Source: Casuarina equisetifolia
Taxonomy: Eukaryota > Streptophyta > Magnoliopsida > Fagales > Casuarinaceae
Assembly (NCBI GenBank): GCA_028551475.1
Contig: CM052361.1
Span: 4,161,501-4,225,500, forward strand
Reading direction: 5' to 3'
DNA length: 64,000 nt
Shown: piece by piece, positions 1 to 11,061 of the stretch
How the letters are laid out: every line of letters starts with the position of its first letter
Position numbering within the stretch: position 1 is the stretch's first letter
Notes under the pieces: generated by a model
Told to the model about the DNA's origin: nothing
Database searches by the model: none
The model's input: only the letters and a program-made list of their open reading frames with translations
Translations under genes and position numbers: made by a program

Positions 1-1
1 A

Positions 2-2425
2 CCCTATGCCACGGCTAGGCTCTCTATCTCCGCATTCACCTACACATTCCAGGTCACACCGGGCCAAAAATTCATACGGTTATACTTCTATCCGGCTTCG
101 TACGGCAAATTTGAGCGCTCTAAGGCCTTATTTTCTGTCAAAGCCGGTCCTTTTACTCTTCTTCGCAATTTTAGTGCTTCACTTACAGCAGATGCAGATG
201 GTGATCACGAGGACGTCATCCACAGGGAGTACTGTGTCAACATCGAGGGGGATCAGAGGTTGAACATAACCTTCACTCCGACCAATTCTCATTCATATGC
301 CTTCATCAACGGAATTGAAATCTTGTCGATGCCTACCAATCTCTACTACACACCCTCGGTCGATCGAGAGGTTCGATTTATCGGCTCACCGATCCTGTAC
401 GACATCAGCAACAGTACTGCTCTCGAGATGGTTTACAGAGTGAACGTGGGAGGACAATTCATCCCACCTTCTGATGACACTGGCATGTACCGGAGCTGGA
501 CACCGGATAACAACTACTTGACCATATCTAGATCAAGTCTTATACAATCTAACAAAACAATTGAACTAAGGTATACCAAGGAGACACCAGCATACACTGC
601 ACCAGAAGACGTCTATCGGACTGCCATCACCATGGGGAACAACAAAACTATCAACAAGAGCTACAATCTTACCTGGGAGTTCTCTGTAGATTCCAAATTT
701 TCTTATCTTGTTAGGTTACACTTCTGTGAGATTCAACGACAGATTACCAAAATATACCAGAGAAAGTTCTTTATTTTCATAGCAAATCAAACTGCCGAGG
801 AGAAAGGAGCCGACGTGATATTATGGAGTGGTGGAAATGGCGTTCCGGTATATAAAGACTACGCTGTTCCAATGTTTAGCAAAGAAGGCCAGAAGAAAAT
901 GAACCTCTCTATTGCTTTAGAAGCAAACCCGCAAGACTGGCAGACTGATTACAATGATGCAATCCTGAACGGTGTTGAAATCTTTAAGGTAAATGACTCC
1001 AATGGCAATCTCGCCGGATCCAATCCCGATCCACTTCTGCTGACCCCTCCAGTAGTTGTGCCACCAGGACTGCAGACGAAGCCGAAGAATAGCCCAACAA
1101 CAATCATTGCCGGAGTTGGTGGTGGAGTTTCCGGCTTTTCTGCGCTGTCGGTTGTGGGTTTCTTGATTTACCGGCGGCGCAAGAAAGTCAAGCATCCTGG
1201 TTCCAGTGATGAGACCAGTCGTTGGGGTCCATTCTTTTTCTCGACGACCAAGTCAACGAAGACCCACAAGTCACCTTTACCCTCGGCTCTGTGCCGTTCC
1301 TTTTCACTTGCTGAGATTAGAGCAGCGACCAACAACTTTGACGATGTTTTCATTATTGGCGTCGGAGGGTTCGGTAACGTGTACAAAGGGTACATTGATG
1401 GTGGGGTTAACCCAGTTGCAATCAAACGGTTGAAACCCGGTTCCCAACAGGGGGCTCACGAGTTTCAGACCGAGATTGAGATGCTCTCCCAGCTTCGTCA
1501 CCACCATCTCGTTTCTCTGATCGGATATTGCAACGATGGCAACGAGATGATCCTTGTTTATGATTATATGTCCAATGGGACTCTCCGTGATCATCTCTAC
1601 AACACCAGTAATCCTCCACTTTCGTGGAAGCGGCGGCTTGAAATCTGCATCGGTGCAGCTTCTGGGTTGAACTACCTTCATTCGGGCGCAAAGCGCACAA
1701 TCATTCATCGCGACGTGAAAACAACAAATATCTTGTTGGATGACAAATGGGAGGCCAAGGTGTCAGACTTTGGATTGTCGAAACTGGGCCCGACTACCAT
1801 GTCCAAGGCGCACGTAAGCACAGTGGTGAAGGGCAGTGTAGGATATCTGGACCCGGAGTACTACCGTCGTCAACAGCTGACCGAGAAGTCTGACGTATAC
1901 TCATTGGGGGTGGTTTTGTGCGAAGTACTGTGTGCAAGGCCACCGATCATCCGCACCGCGGAGAAGACGCAAGTCAGCCTGGTGGAGTGGGTCCGGCAGA
2001 GCCATTGCAGTGGAAAGACCGACCAGATTGTTGAACCAACTTTAAAGGGTGAAATTGCGCCCGAGTGCTTGAACAAGTTTTGTGAGATAGCAGTGAATTG
2101 TTTGAGTGACGACGGAATGGAACGGCCATCGATGAATGATGTGGTGTGGGGCCTTGAGTTTGCATTGCACCTGCAGGAGAATGTGCAGAAAGATGTCCAA
2201 CTTGATGGGGTTGAGATTAAGACAGAGGGTGATGAAAAAACTCTCTTACCCAAATCCAATGTTGATTACAGTGATGATCTCTTTAGAAGCAGCGGTGGAA
2301 AAGTGTCAAGTACAAATAGCAACAGCAGTGGAGCACAGGGTTCTGGTGATAGCAGTCAGGATTCAAGCAGACTGATGTCCTCTGGGGCAGTGTTCTCTGA
2401 GATATTGAATCCTGAAGGCCGGTGA
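2..2425 (+). CDS. RLK1: CrRLK1L malectin-like receptor kinase, 5' end outside window
   Basis: Open from base 2 to the TGA at 2423-2425, so about the first 130-140 residues lie upstream of the window. Order: most of the extracellular malectin-like region (to about 1020), a proline-rich juxtamembrane stretch, a transmembrane segment (about 1099-1170) and a cytoplasmic Ser/Thr kinase. Visible kinase residues: glycine loop GVGGFGNVY (1358-1384), VAIK lysine (1424-1426), HRD (1706-1714), DFG (from 1766), and the [24 protein letters not shown] activation region, here summarised by its start [11 protein letters not shown]. The usual SDVYSFG reads SDVYSLG. The tail is Ser/Asn-rich. No intron is needed, as is normal for CrRLK1L genes. 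Known family role: plasma-membrane receptor for RALF peptides and cell-wall status. It closely resembles RLK5 and RLK7. It appears functional as far as visible; the start cannot be judged. Confidence 0.93.
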   Translation, partial: PYATARLSISAFTYTFQVTPGQKFIRLYFYPASYGKFERSKALFSVKAGPFTLLRNFSASLTADADGDHEDVIHREYCVNIEGDQRLNITFTPTNSHSYAFINGIEILSMPTNLYYTPSVDREVRFIGSPILYDISNSTALEMVYRVNVGGQFIPPSDDTGMYRSWTPDNNYLTISRSSLIQSNKTIELRYTKETPAYTAPEDVYRTAITMGNNKTINKSYNLTWEFSVDSKFSYLVRLHFCEIQRQITKIYQRKFFIFIANQTAEEKGADVILWSGGNGVPVYKDYAVPMFSKEGQKKMNLSIALEANPQDWQTDYNDAILNGVEIFKVNDSNGNLAGSNPDPLLLTPPVVVPPGLQTKPKNSPTTIIAGVGGGVSGFSALSVVGFLIYRRRKKVKHPGSSDETSRWGPFFFSTTKSTKTHKSPLPSALCRSFSLAEIRAATNNFDDVFIIGVGGFGNVYKGYIDGGVNPVAIKRLKPGSQQGAHEFQTEIEMLSQLRHHHLVSLIGYCNDGNEMILVYDYMSNGTLRDHLYNTSNPPLSWKRRLEICIGAASGLNYLHSGAKRTIIHRDVKTTNILLDDKWEAKVSDFGLSKLGPTTMSKAHVSTVVKGSVGYLDPEYYRRQQLTEKSDVYSLGVVLCEVLCARPPIIRTAEKTQVSLVEWVRQSHCSGKTDQIVEPTLKGEIAPECLNKFCEIAVNCLSDDGMERPSMNDVVWGLEFALHLQENVQKDVQLDGVEIKTEGDEKTLLPKSNVDYSDDLFRSSGGKVSSTNSNSSGAQGSGDSSQDSSRLMSSGAVFSEILNPEGR

Positions 2426-2939
2426 GAGAGGATTATAATTGAATTTGAGTATTTTTTAATTTTTAATTTTAAACTTTTTTTTTAAATGCGCAGTCAAGTT
2501 TGGGTTGGGACTAGGTCAGAGGAAGCAAGATGGTAATGTCAATATTGGAGTAGAGTAGTGATTAGAGAAGGGAAGAATGACCTCGTCAACCGTGCTGAAT
2601 AGAGCTCTCTTCAAAAATGCACTACGTGTATTACTTGCGTCAATACAATAAATAATTTCTTTTGTGGCATATTCTTTGTTGGGCTCAATTTGCAGTTTGT
2701 TTAAGTCAGAATCGTTGCGCTGCAAATCGGGAAGCAAGTCAATTGTATTTCACAAGTGATGTGGGATGAGTCAGTTCACAATTTGCATTCCTTATGTTTT
2801 CTGGAATCTTTTAGTGACAGCAATTAGGGGTTCGGTAATTAAATCCACGTGATCCCTCACGTGGCTAACCCCCTTTGCCTGCCCCACCCAAAAGGTTGCT
2901 TAGTGCAAGACACCGGTGTGGGAGGAAGTCCCCCTGACC
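2426..2939 (+). other. 3' UTR and 3' flank of RLK1
   Basis: About 220 bases after the stop lies AATAAA (2647-2652) in the context CAATACAATAAATAATTTC. The same context sits at a similar distance after RLK6 (41250) and RLK7 (63139), and as a GATAAA variant after RLK5 (30032). This marks a shared poly(A) signal and a duplicated 3' UTR. No gene is seen in the remainder. Confidence 0.6.
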
Positions 2940-4690
2940 ATATGCGTAGACTTTGTTTGAGACAATAGAATCTGTCTTTATCTAAAAGTTTTGTGAACAT
3001 GTTGACAAGCTGACGTTCAATCCCAAAAAATTTTAGTTGAATGTCTTTCTTTAATATGATGCCATATAAAATGATGTCTTATTTATTTGCATCTGGTTCA
3101 AGAATGTTGTATTGGATTCTTAGTAGGATTAATTGCATTTGTTTTATTACATTTTATGGGAATATTGTTTTGTGAACACCACAATCAACAACTTATTGCT
3201 TCATCCATAAAAACTTGTGTACAACATTAGTTATAGGTGTATTTACATTAGTTTGGATCTTAGAATGCAAGAGGTTATGATGGTATCTAAACTAGGACAT
3301 ACACCACTACTTTTTTCCTATCGAGCTTATATCTTGCATAGTCAACATCACTTTATGAGTAGGGTTTTAAATTTGTGCCTTTAGGATATAAAATGTCCAT
3401 GCGTCAGGGTCAAATGCTACTATCAAATCAAAAGTTATAGCTATTGGTGAAAACACAACAAGGTCCACTCGAATGAAAATTCTCAACAAAGTATTTCCCT
3501 AGTAGCTTTGAATTGATGTCATTTACATCAAATTGAACTATGAGTATATAAATTTCCTTATTACCTTTCCGTTATTAAATCCTTCATTTGATAAAGGATG
3601 AGAATCTTTCCATATGAAGCGTTTGAGTTTGTTGACAATACAGTACTTTAGTGAGTTTGTAAAAATCATTAGATAGCAAAGAATCTTCAAATTTAGGGGT
3701 TGTTCTGCATATCTATCCTCTTTTATTATTTTAGTTAAGAAAACACTTTTACATCCATTTAATTTTAAAATCTTTATAACCAACAAAGACTATGAGCATT
3801 CTAATAACTTCTTTTTGACTTCCAAGTGCTAAAGTTTCATTATGGTTGATTCCTTCTTGATTGCATTCTTAGGCAACTAGCTTAACTTTATTTCTAATTA
3901 TTTGATTCATCCAACTTGTTTCCAATTACCTGGTTAGTAACCTAAACATAAATTTTCTTTTGTCCAGAAAATAAATCCCCATACTTTACTTTTCTTAAAA
4001 TGATTTAGTTGTTGCATCAGTTTTCATCTTTTAGTGCATCTTCTACTCTTTTTAGTACAATTTGAAACAAAAAAATTAAATAGACGCATTTATTATGTAG
4101 CTTTGATCCAGTGCATATCTTCTCCTACGATCTTTCTTTATCTACCTCATTTCAAATTTGGGAGAGGAAGACTCATTTACTTCCTTTTTTAATTCCAATT
4201 GTACAAGTTTTTTTTGCCAAATTTCGATTTCGATTTTGTTTTTTGGACTTATTGTAGATCATCTTCTTCTCGAGACTCACTAATGTTGCTATTTGAATTT
4301 CTACTTGATTCATTGAACAATGCGTGGTTGGATTCTTCAACTATTAGAGTTTTTTTATTGAAAATTCTATATGCCTTGCTTAAATGAGAATATCAGAAGA
4401 AAATGATATCATTACTTTTAGAATCAAATTGTTCAGGAGAATCCTTTTCCATTATTTAAGGCATAACATTTACATTCAAAAGTATGAAAATATAAAATGT
4501 TTGCTTTTCTCGCAAAGCAGAGTTTAAATGGAGTTATTTTCAAAGTAGCTCTTATAAAACAAACTATATTTTCAGCTTCCCCAAAAAGTGTTTACGCAAG
4601 TTTTTTGTTGCATTATGATTTTGTCCATTCTTTGAAGACTTCTATTTTTCATTTATACTACTCCATTTTTTTTTCATTAAAGGTAGCCCT
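2940..4690 (-). mobile_element. Ty1/copia retrotransposon relic (integrase end, reverse transcriptase, RNase H)
   Basis: Read on the - strand with many stops and frameshifts, the order from 4690 down to 2940 is copia-like. It runs from an integrase C-terminal patch resembling the FGRKPNISYL..FGCKCY region (near 4450-4530), through the linker, to an RT stretch resembling the LVAQGYNQEEGIDFDETFAP and MDVKSAFLNG regions (near 3700-3900). It ends in an RNase H end resembling LADIFTKPL (near 2990-3040). No LTRs were recognised at either side, so it is truncated. It is noncoding debris between RLK1 and the first RALF relic. Confidence 0.72.
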
Positions 4691-4736
4691 AAGCAAAGGC
4701 GTTTATAGACGCCAGTAGACATACATCTAAACAAAT

Positions 4737-5185
4737 TATTGAGTTAAACGAGGACAGAAATCAAAGCTTAAAAAAAAAAACTCGTATTTCAGACGTTATT
4801 CAAGTGTAGCTGGAAATAGACTTGTCATATATATTGCTATGTGAGTGTTTGGTTTTAAATTATTAAGATGTGAGTATGTGTAATTGATTAAATATAAATT
4901 TGTTCTTCCTTTTAAAGTGTAAATATACTTTGTAATATATTATTAAAGTTCAAGTTCTCCCTAAGAGCTTACGTAGAAAGTGGTAGTGCAGGATGACTCG
5001 TATCCAATCATTGCAATGAAGGACTCGTTGCTGTTTTTCCCACCATTTCAACGCCTTTATGAGGTTTTGGAGGAACTGGTTGTGGGCGAAGACTGGTAAT
5101 GAATGATTCGCATCCGATGGATTGCATTCTAAAGACCTCCTGGGAATTAAATTTTCGATTTGTTTGATCTAATTATTCAAATATT
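4737..5185 (-). pseudogene. RALF relic 1 (start and 3' flank only)
   Basis: Bases 5018-5185 match the start and 5' leader of RALF-a (6278-6430). An ATG (complement of 5044-5046) is followed by MVGKTATSP-like residues, then a stop after 12 codons. Bases 4737-4840 match the 3' flank of RALF-c (about 32486-32605). The peptide-coding middle is gone and 4840-5010 is unrelated. This is what a duplicated peptide gene would leave after an internal deletion. It has no coding capacity. Confidence 0.55.
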
Positions 5186-5985
5186 TTAGTATATTAATTG
5201 ATAACGTAGTTACATTATTATACGCCATTTGGTAATATAGTTATATTTTAGTATGTCATTAGGATTGCTTTAAGGCAGAGCATCTTCATGTATAACCCAA
5301 CCAATTCTAAAAGCTTCTTATGCTTTTTTGCAGATGGCGGCGGCATTTCTTCAACTCATAAGACTTTATGTGTGTGTATATATTTCTTCACAGTTGAGTT
5401 TTTCAGACAACTAAGTCGTCTTAATTGTTCATGATTATTCAAAATAAATATCTCATTCTTAAAAGTCTAAAAAAACATTATTTTTCTCAAAGCTAAAATG
5501 TAGTTGTTTAACTCGCATTTTTCTGTTGTTTTTTGAGAACTGTCGTCAACTTTGTATGGGCTATGTGCTATGTGCCAGGTTGGGCTGGCCTAATCCGGGT
5601 TCATAAGAACATGGAGCGACGGGAAAATTCAAGCTTATATATATTTTGATGCCAAAACCATTTCTGGGCCGATCTTACCTTTTCTAAGAGTAGGTCATCT
5701 TGGGCCGCCTTGGGTGTTCACAGTAATGTTGTTGATAACTTGATTCAAAGTCTGTCTAACAATAAGCAAAAGTAAAGATATAAAGCAGAAATAGTCGAAG
5801 AATTGTTCTTTTATTTTGTGGATACAACTGCGAGGGCTATTCATTTTCACTGAGATGCAATAACCGCGTTGTTCTAAACCTACAGAAAGTAAAAGCGTTC
5901 ACCCTTTTTCAGCTGACGGTAAAAGGCTTAAAGTAAGAAAAGCAAATTGAAAATGCCCAAACAAAAAACTGAAAACCAATCTGTA
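5186..5985. other. spacer, 3' side of RALF-a
   Basis: AT-rich with no supported gene. The part at about 5720-5860, with TTCTTTTATTTTGTGGATAC and a following TTTTCACTGAGATG, resembles 47240-47400 beside RALF-d. It is therefore probably the conserved 3' UTR of this peptide family. Confidence 0.4.
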
Positions 5986-6312
5986 TTAGGAGCCGCAACC
6001 GCGATCGTAGACACCTCGACAGGATGCCGGCTTTCCATTGTCTTTGGGAAGGCAGCCTTTATACAGACTGTCCTCCTTACAAGGAACTGCTGCTTTGTTA
6101 GGGTTGTAAATGCCGTCAGTGACGGGATCACTGCCACGGAGCATCCTGGTCATTTCCGAAACAAACATGAACTCTGCCTCCTCCATGCGGCGGTGGTAAG
6201 GGGAGGTGCCGTTTAAAGTAGTCGTAGTAGCTCGGCAAGGAGTGGTGTGCAGCAAAATCATCAGCATCACGAGGAGTCCCAGAAAGGGACTCGTTGCTGT
6301 TTTTCCCTTCAT
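5986..6312 (-). CDS. RALF-a: RALF-like secreted cysteine-rich peptide
   Basis: 108 residues in one exon. Residues 1-28 are a hydrophobic signal peptide (MKGKTATSP, then LLVMLMILL, ending near CRA). A short acidic pro-region follows, with SPYH (37-40) and SEMTRML (52-58). The C-terminal domain has four cysteines at 78, 87, 98 and 106, in the order AVPC, YKGC, ASC, DRGC, which is the RALF layout. The usual YISY receptor-binding motif is replaced by IYNPNKA. TRML occupies the place of the RRxL subtilase (S1P) site but lacks the double arginine. The family signals through CrRLK1L receptors with LLG co-receptors in the apoplast. Paralogue of RALF-c and RALF-d. Class is near certain; the specific receptor is unknown. 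Confidence 0.85.
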   Translation of the reverse strand: MKGKTATSPFLGLLVMLMILLHTTPCRATTTTLNGTSPYHRRMEEAEFMFVSEMTRMLRGSDPVTDGIYNPNKAAVPCKEDSLYKGCLPKDNGKPASCRGVYDRGCGS

Positions 6313-6384
6313 CTCAGCGCCTGAGAGTTGTAGTGGAACTGGTTGTGGGCGGAGAGTGGTAATGAATGAGTGGCGGATGGATTG

Positions 6385-6535
6385 CGAATTTAAAGACCTC
6401 CGAGGAGTTAAATTTTCGATTTATTTGACATGATTATTCAGATAATTTAAGCAAAATGGCAAGAAAACCACTCCGCAACATGGTGCGGGACAGCCCTACA
6501 GCATATTGTGATGCGGATGGTTTCCTGCCTTCTAT
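6385..6535 (-). promoter_or_regulatory. conserved upstream block of RALF genes
   Basis: Directly upstream of RALF-a is a block containing GACCTCCGAGGAGTTAAA, then TTGACATGATTATT, then CCACTCCGCAACATGGTGCG. The same succession lies upstream of RALF-c (33005-33125) and beside the relic at 50826-50911. Relic 1 keeps only its first part (5130-5180). Conservation in a fixed position beside the gene suggests promoter or leader, although recent duplication alone could also explain it. Confidence 0.45.
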
Positions 6536-7929
6536 AATATAGTACGAGGATAATTAACTGCGGCTTCCTTTATAATCGTCAGTGACAGCACCTTTCCACC
6601 TCCTTAATTGATTACTCGGCATTCCTGTCTCTTTACTGTTTTTTCTTCTTGTGTGTGTGAAGTGTGCAAAGCAGAATTACAGCCCCACGAAAATATTTAG
6701 AGTGCAACGACTTTAACGTCCAAAACGGCGGGGACCCTTCGTCCGCGCGGGATCCATGCGGACAATAAGCCCAAAATTACAGCGCTAAGAAGCTTTAGAT
6801 CCTGACATATGCTAAACGTCGAATACAGCGTCGACCCTGCTGACATGATATTGACTTATTTTGGATATTTGCCAAGCCGGACATGGGAGACCCGTGACTT
6901 TGCCTCGCCCCCAACCTTGCTTTAGTTAAAAGCTTTCTTCCTGCACCAAGTAAGAACAGTGAAGGGAAGATTGGAGCAGACGGCACAAAGACAGATCATT
7001 GGGAAGGCCGTGTCTACATATGACGTGCAGCTGTACAGCCTCCGATTCTGTTAGTGTATTTGGTTTTGTTCCTCGTGAACGTTGTACTAGCAATGGAGTC
7101 AGGCTGCTTATGTCTTGAGTGATTGAGTGCTGCACCTTTCTGCCAATACCACACCCGTGAGTTTCTTGATCGATAATCTAACAGACCCCCCTCACATGGT
7201 TTTGTCCCTTTTCTTGTTTTCTGTTCTCTGCTACTGCCGCTCCCGGGTGATAATTGTTAAACTTTTTTGTTAAAAGGTTTGAGGATATAATAAATGTTGA
7301 GTCTCAGGTGCATTGGGCTTATTTCGTTCATATGTTATTGATTTGGGCCTTGTAAAAGCCCATACCCTTTTGTAGGTAATACTCATTCGTGTGTGGTTAT
7401 GTAGCCCTCTTTTGTAGTGACGCGTGTTTGGTGGGAAATCACTGTGTAAAGAATCCAAGAAAATGTTCCCTAAAAGCCTCTTGTTCTCTGTTTCTCTCCA
7501 ATCTTTTTCGCTTTGTCGTGAGGCAGAACCTTACACTGAAAGAACCATTTAAATCTTAAACGAATAAGAATGACTTGGTGGAAGTGAAATTCAATTGGAA
7601 ATAAACTAGAGATAAAAAAAAAAAAATACAACAATCACTATTTAAAGGGATTGTATAAAAATCCTTGTTTGACTTGAATAGGGGAATCTTGTCCCAATTC
7701 AACTTTATGCAACAAAAAGAACATCCTGAATAAGAGTATAAAGGACTTGAAAGAAAATAATAAAATTTAAGAGTTGATTTGATACAAGAGAAAGGTTTCT
7801 GAAAACCGTAATGATCACAAGATGCCTCCCGTATTTTTTTTCATGTACAATAATATATTAATGAGGAAAAGAAAATATAATAAGTAGCCCACTTTTTATT
7901 GTTAGAAGGTTTATTTTTCTTTTAAAATT
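6536..7929. repeat. RALF-a upstream spacer, copy of 33180-33697 plus 34292-35090
   Basis: Long collinear similarity to the spacer upstream of RALF-c. Shared tracts include TTTGGATATTTGCCAAGCCG-like sequence (6855 vs 33500), TTCTGCCAATACCACA (7138 vs 34324) and GTGCATTGGGCTT (7308 vs 34490). A 63-codon - strand frame (6795-6986) has a similar 67-codon counterpart at 33438-33641. I do not recognise it as a protein and treat the region as duplicated spacer. Confidence 0.6.
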
Positions 7930-9530
7930 AACTTGTCACAAGACTCCATTTTTCTCACGAAGCAAAGAATGACCAAAGCACCTTACCATCCCTTTCCCAC
8001 CCATTCACTCCCTTCCATAGAAAGGCCTTAAGAACTTGCTTGATATACTGGCAATTCCTCTAGGAAAAATGAGATGGAGTGACCAAGAAAGCGGGATGGA
8101 AAACCAAATGTTTTTAACCAACTAAACTCTTTTAGCATAAGAGATGCAACTGAATGTCAAACTCCTTATGCCTCGAGGTAGTCCTGTCAACGAGAAGAGA
8201 GAATCCATCTTTCTCAACTTGGAAGAGATGAGGGAATCCCAAGATATCTAATAGGAATAGACCTAGACTAAATCTCCCATTTGAAGGGCTTTCTATTGTT
8301 TTGGTAAACTTCAAAAGTATGTAAATTAATTTTGCTAGAATTATTTGAAAACCTAAAAGATCTTTTAACTTTAGCTAGTATGTTCCTAATAAACTCTATA
8401 GAAGTATGATCACATTTACCAAGCACAAGAAGATTTCCTACAAAACAAAAGTGAGAAGTATTCTTTTTTTTTTTTTATCTCTTCAATGAAAAATCAAAGT
8501 TCCCTTTAAAGATAGAAGTCTAAGATACTTGAAAAAGTTTGCATAATAAGGACAAAGCATAAGGTGACCTTGGGTCCCCTTTGCAAAGACCTCGTTTTCT
8601 CAAAAAACACTCATCATGCTCACCATTAGAGTTAGCGGAAAGCCGGAGGCTAGGAATTTCTTTGTAGTGCAAGAGACTTTGTTAGTGGGACATCAATAGC
8701 CTTCAGAACAACCTTAATAAACCCCCATATAATATACATTGAGCCTACTTTAGGGAAATCTAAGGATGTATTTAGTTAATGATTAACTTCGGATTTTTGA
8801 CTGCCAATCTTAATCATAACCTTAACTATGCACTTATATATAGTATAACAGCGAGAGATACAAGTGGTATTGACATCCTTAAGAAGAAGCCCTTAAATAA
8901 AAATGAAATTTACGGCCTTGCATCAAATCATTAACAATGGCCATGCTTTGTTGAGAATAAAAAGCTTTAGAGTTGTCTTAGCTTGGAATCTTATTGGAAA
9001 TATGGATTCTTATTGGAATCTTATTCCTTACAGATCCAAACCTTCTATAGAGATGTTAAAAGAACGATCCTTATTTAGCATGTTAGAACCGTTTTAGGCC
9101 TTTCAACTGCCAGGCATGGGAGAACCTGAAGCCACAGTCCACAAGACCTCCTCAACCAGGGGGAGGAGATAAGATGATCCGCCACAAAATAAAAGAACTT
9201 AAAAGGCTTTTTGTCCCAAGAGAGTGCATCATGCTTCATGATCATAGGCGGATGGTCATAGTTGCGCGCAAAAACAAAGCCCTCAAAGCAAGAGAACAAA
9301 AACCCTCAACTAGGATTCACCGTGGACCTATTCAGCTTCTTAAGAAGAGGATCAAAAGACTCTCATTTGTGCGGCCTACCTTACAGCCAGAAGTGGTCAT
9401 GGAGATGCAATGGCCATGTGCCAAAACACAGCCATCACCTGAAGATGAAACTGGGTTCAGGGGAGCATCCCACCCAACTGAGGTTAGCAATGAGACAACT
9501 ACTGAATATGGCTTGACTTTATGAAGTTGT
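7930..9530 (-). mobile_element. LINE (non-LTR retrotransposon) relic
   Basis: On the - strand, decayed reverse-transcriptase motifs can be read: a GLCKGDPRSPY-like stretch (near 8570-8600), corresponding to the LINE GLRQGDPLSP motif, and a following VDN/ADD-type catalytic-centre region (near 8420-8455). The end at 9075-9530 has no clear protein match but is shared with 52630-53050. A second copy with the same order is at 50940-53050. Stops and frameshifts are frequent, so the element is dead. Confidence 0.6.
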
Positions 9531-10671
9531 TTTTTATGTTAGTTTGTTAATCTGGGTTAAAGGCTAATAATATGACTTAATCCAACCGATAAGTAACCAT
9601 ACGGAGAGATAGGTTTATTCATTTGAGTTATATTTGATAATTACTGTAAACTCAATTTGCTTATATTGAAAAATGATATTTCAATTAGTCCTATGGTTTT
9701 TCTACACCACTTTGGAGTTTTTCTACATAAGCTAACGAGTTTGTTACTTCTGTTTACTCGATTTAACTATTATACTATTGAACAAAATTGATACAGCCGT
9801 GAATATTTTATCTAAATTCAAAAAAATAATAAACCCAGGGAGAGTGAGGGTAGTTTGCCTATGTGACTAGGAGGAGGAAGATCTCCAAACCCATCCCTCC
9901 CGACAAAATCAAAAGCCAGAATCTATACTACATACATAAAAACTTATCATTAAGAAACCAAGTGACATTAAAATTGGGTTCACATTCGATGCTTCGTTGG
10001 AAGGTCATTCGAGTAATAATGTCACATTTGAGGTCATTTAAACATCAGAGTCGAAATTAAGTTCCAATGTCAGCGTTTGAAAAGCATTCCTTGAGCCTTT
10101 CTAACATGCAGAAAACTAGCTCTATGTCAGTTTTCGACGACCTTGATTTTCATATGATCTTCCCCTTTACATGAGACTACATCATTAATCGAACAACAAA
10201 TTCTATACTTACCAGTACAAGAGGTAAGAAACATCATTTATTCATTAATCATATTTTTAAATTTTAACGTATGTTAAAGGATGTACAATTTTGTGTAAAT
10301 TACGTCTATTATTCAGGTCTTTGGTTGTTAAAAGAAGGATTAAAGTTGAAGAAAAATAAAAATAAAAGATTGTTTCCCCTTTGTATGGTCCACGCAGATT
10401 ACTAGTTCACAACATTACCATACAGGTACTAATCTCATATTACGGCATTGGTAACATTACAATATAAAAAGAGAGGTGACAAATAGCAAAAATCATGGGA
10501 CTCGTAAGCAACAGACTCCTAACTTTGGAGAGATGATTTAGACGAACTGGAGGTACGCTGCATCCTGTTCACTTTCAGAGCAAACAAACGAAACTCAAAG
10601 TTGGTCGTCATAACGTTGCACCGCACCGATTTTGAATTTCTTACTCGATATTCTCCAACATGTGTCATTGA
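9531..10671. other. spacer, nothing recognised
   Basis: AT-rich. A 65-codon + frame at 9863-10060 has no recognisable features. The last few hundred bases are the 3' side of RALF-b. Confidence 0.4.
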
Positions 10672-11061
10672 TTAGACTGGGCAATCTCTATTAGGGGGTG
10701 AATTTTTTTTGTATTTGCAATGTTCGCCTATAGGGGTATTGTGCTCCCCCGTTGTGCAGCTTTGATACGGCTGACCTGGCCGCCCACACAGAGCTTGTCT
10801 GGATGCGATTTTGCTGCCATCAGTGACGTACTCTGGATCTCCAGCGAGCATTCTGCTCATTCCGAAACCCGTCATGAACTCCAAATCCAGGTCGTCGCCT
10901 GCTGTAAGGCACTCGTCTATGCGCCCACTACAATGGGTGGTGGTGCCATTATTCTTCTGCAAAGTAGAGGCCATGGCTCCACAAGAATTTCTTGGAAGAG
11001 CTAAAGCCATCAGCAATGCCAGGAGTACCAGTGAGATAGCGCTCTTTGCAGTAACTTGCAT
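10672..11061 (-). CDS. RALF-b: RALF-like peptide, divergent from RLK2
   Basis: 129 residues from the ATG at 11061. The frame is open upstream to 11202, but this ATG gives a proper signal peptide (residues 1-29, LVLLALLMALAL core). The pro-region has the CSGRIDEC motif (44-51), which matches the canonical C.G.I.EC motif of RALF precursors, then an acidic LDLEF and GMSRMLAG (67-74) where the RRxL site normally lies. The mature part has cysteines at 92, 102, 115 and 127. YISY and the usual basic C-terminus are absent. It is the most canonical precursor here, and differs clearly from RALF-a, -c and -d. It lies head to head with RLK2, 919 bp between start codons, so the two may share regulation. 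Confidence 0.85.
   Translation of the reverse strand: MQVTAKSAISLVLLALLMALALPRNSCGAMASTLQKNNGTTTHCSGRIDECLTAGDDLDLEFMTGFGMSRMLAGDPEYVTDGSKIASRQALCGRPGQPYQSCTTGEHNTPIGEHCKYKKNSPPNRDCPV

Noticed and set aside
1168-1708. Overlapping frames on both strands inside RLK1 (and the same inside RLK2, 5, 6 and 7)
   Set aside because: They mirror the conserved kinase-coding sequence in every paralogue and have no features of their own.
4199-4718. Two + strand frames (62 and 73 codons)
   Set aside because: They are the opposite strand of the copia relic's integrase region.
6795-6986. 63-codon - frame shared with 33438-33641 as a conserved small gene
   Set aside because: Both lie in recently duplicated spacer, so similarity alone is expected, and no signal peptide or domain is visible.
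9863-10060. 65-codon + frame in the spacer before RALF-b
   Set aside because: Short, AT-rich, with no motif or context.
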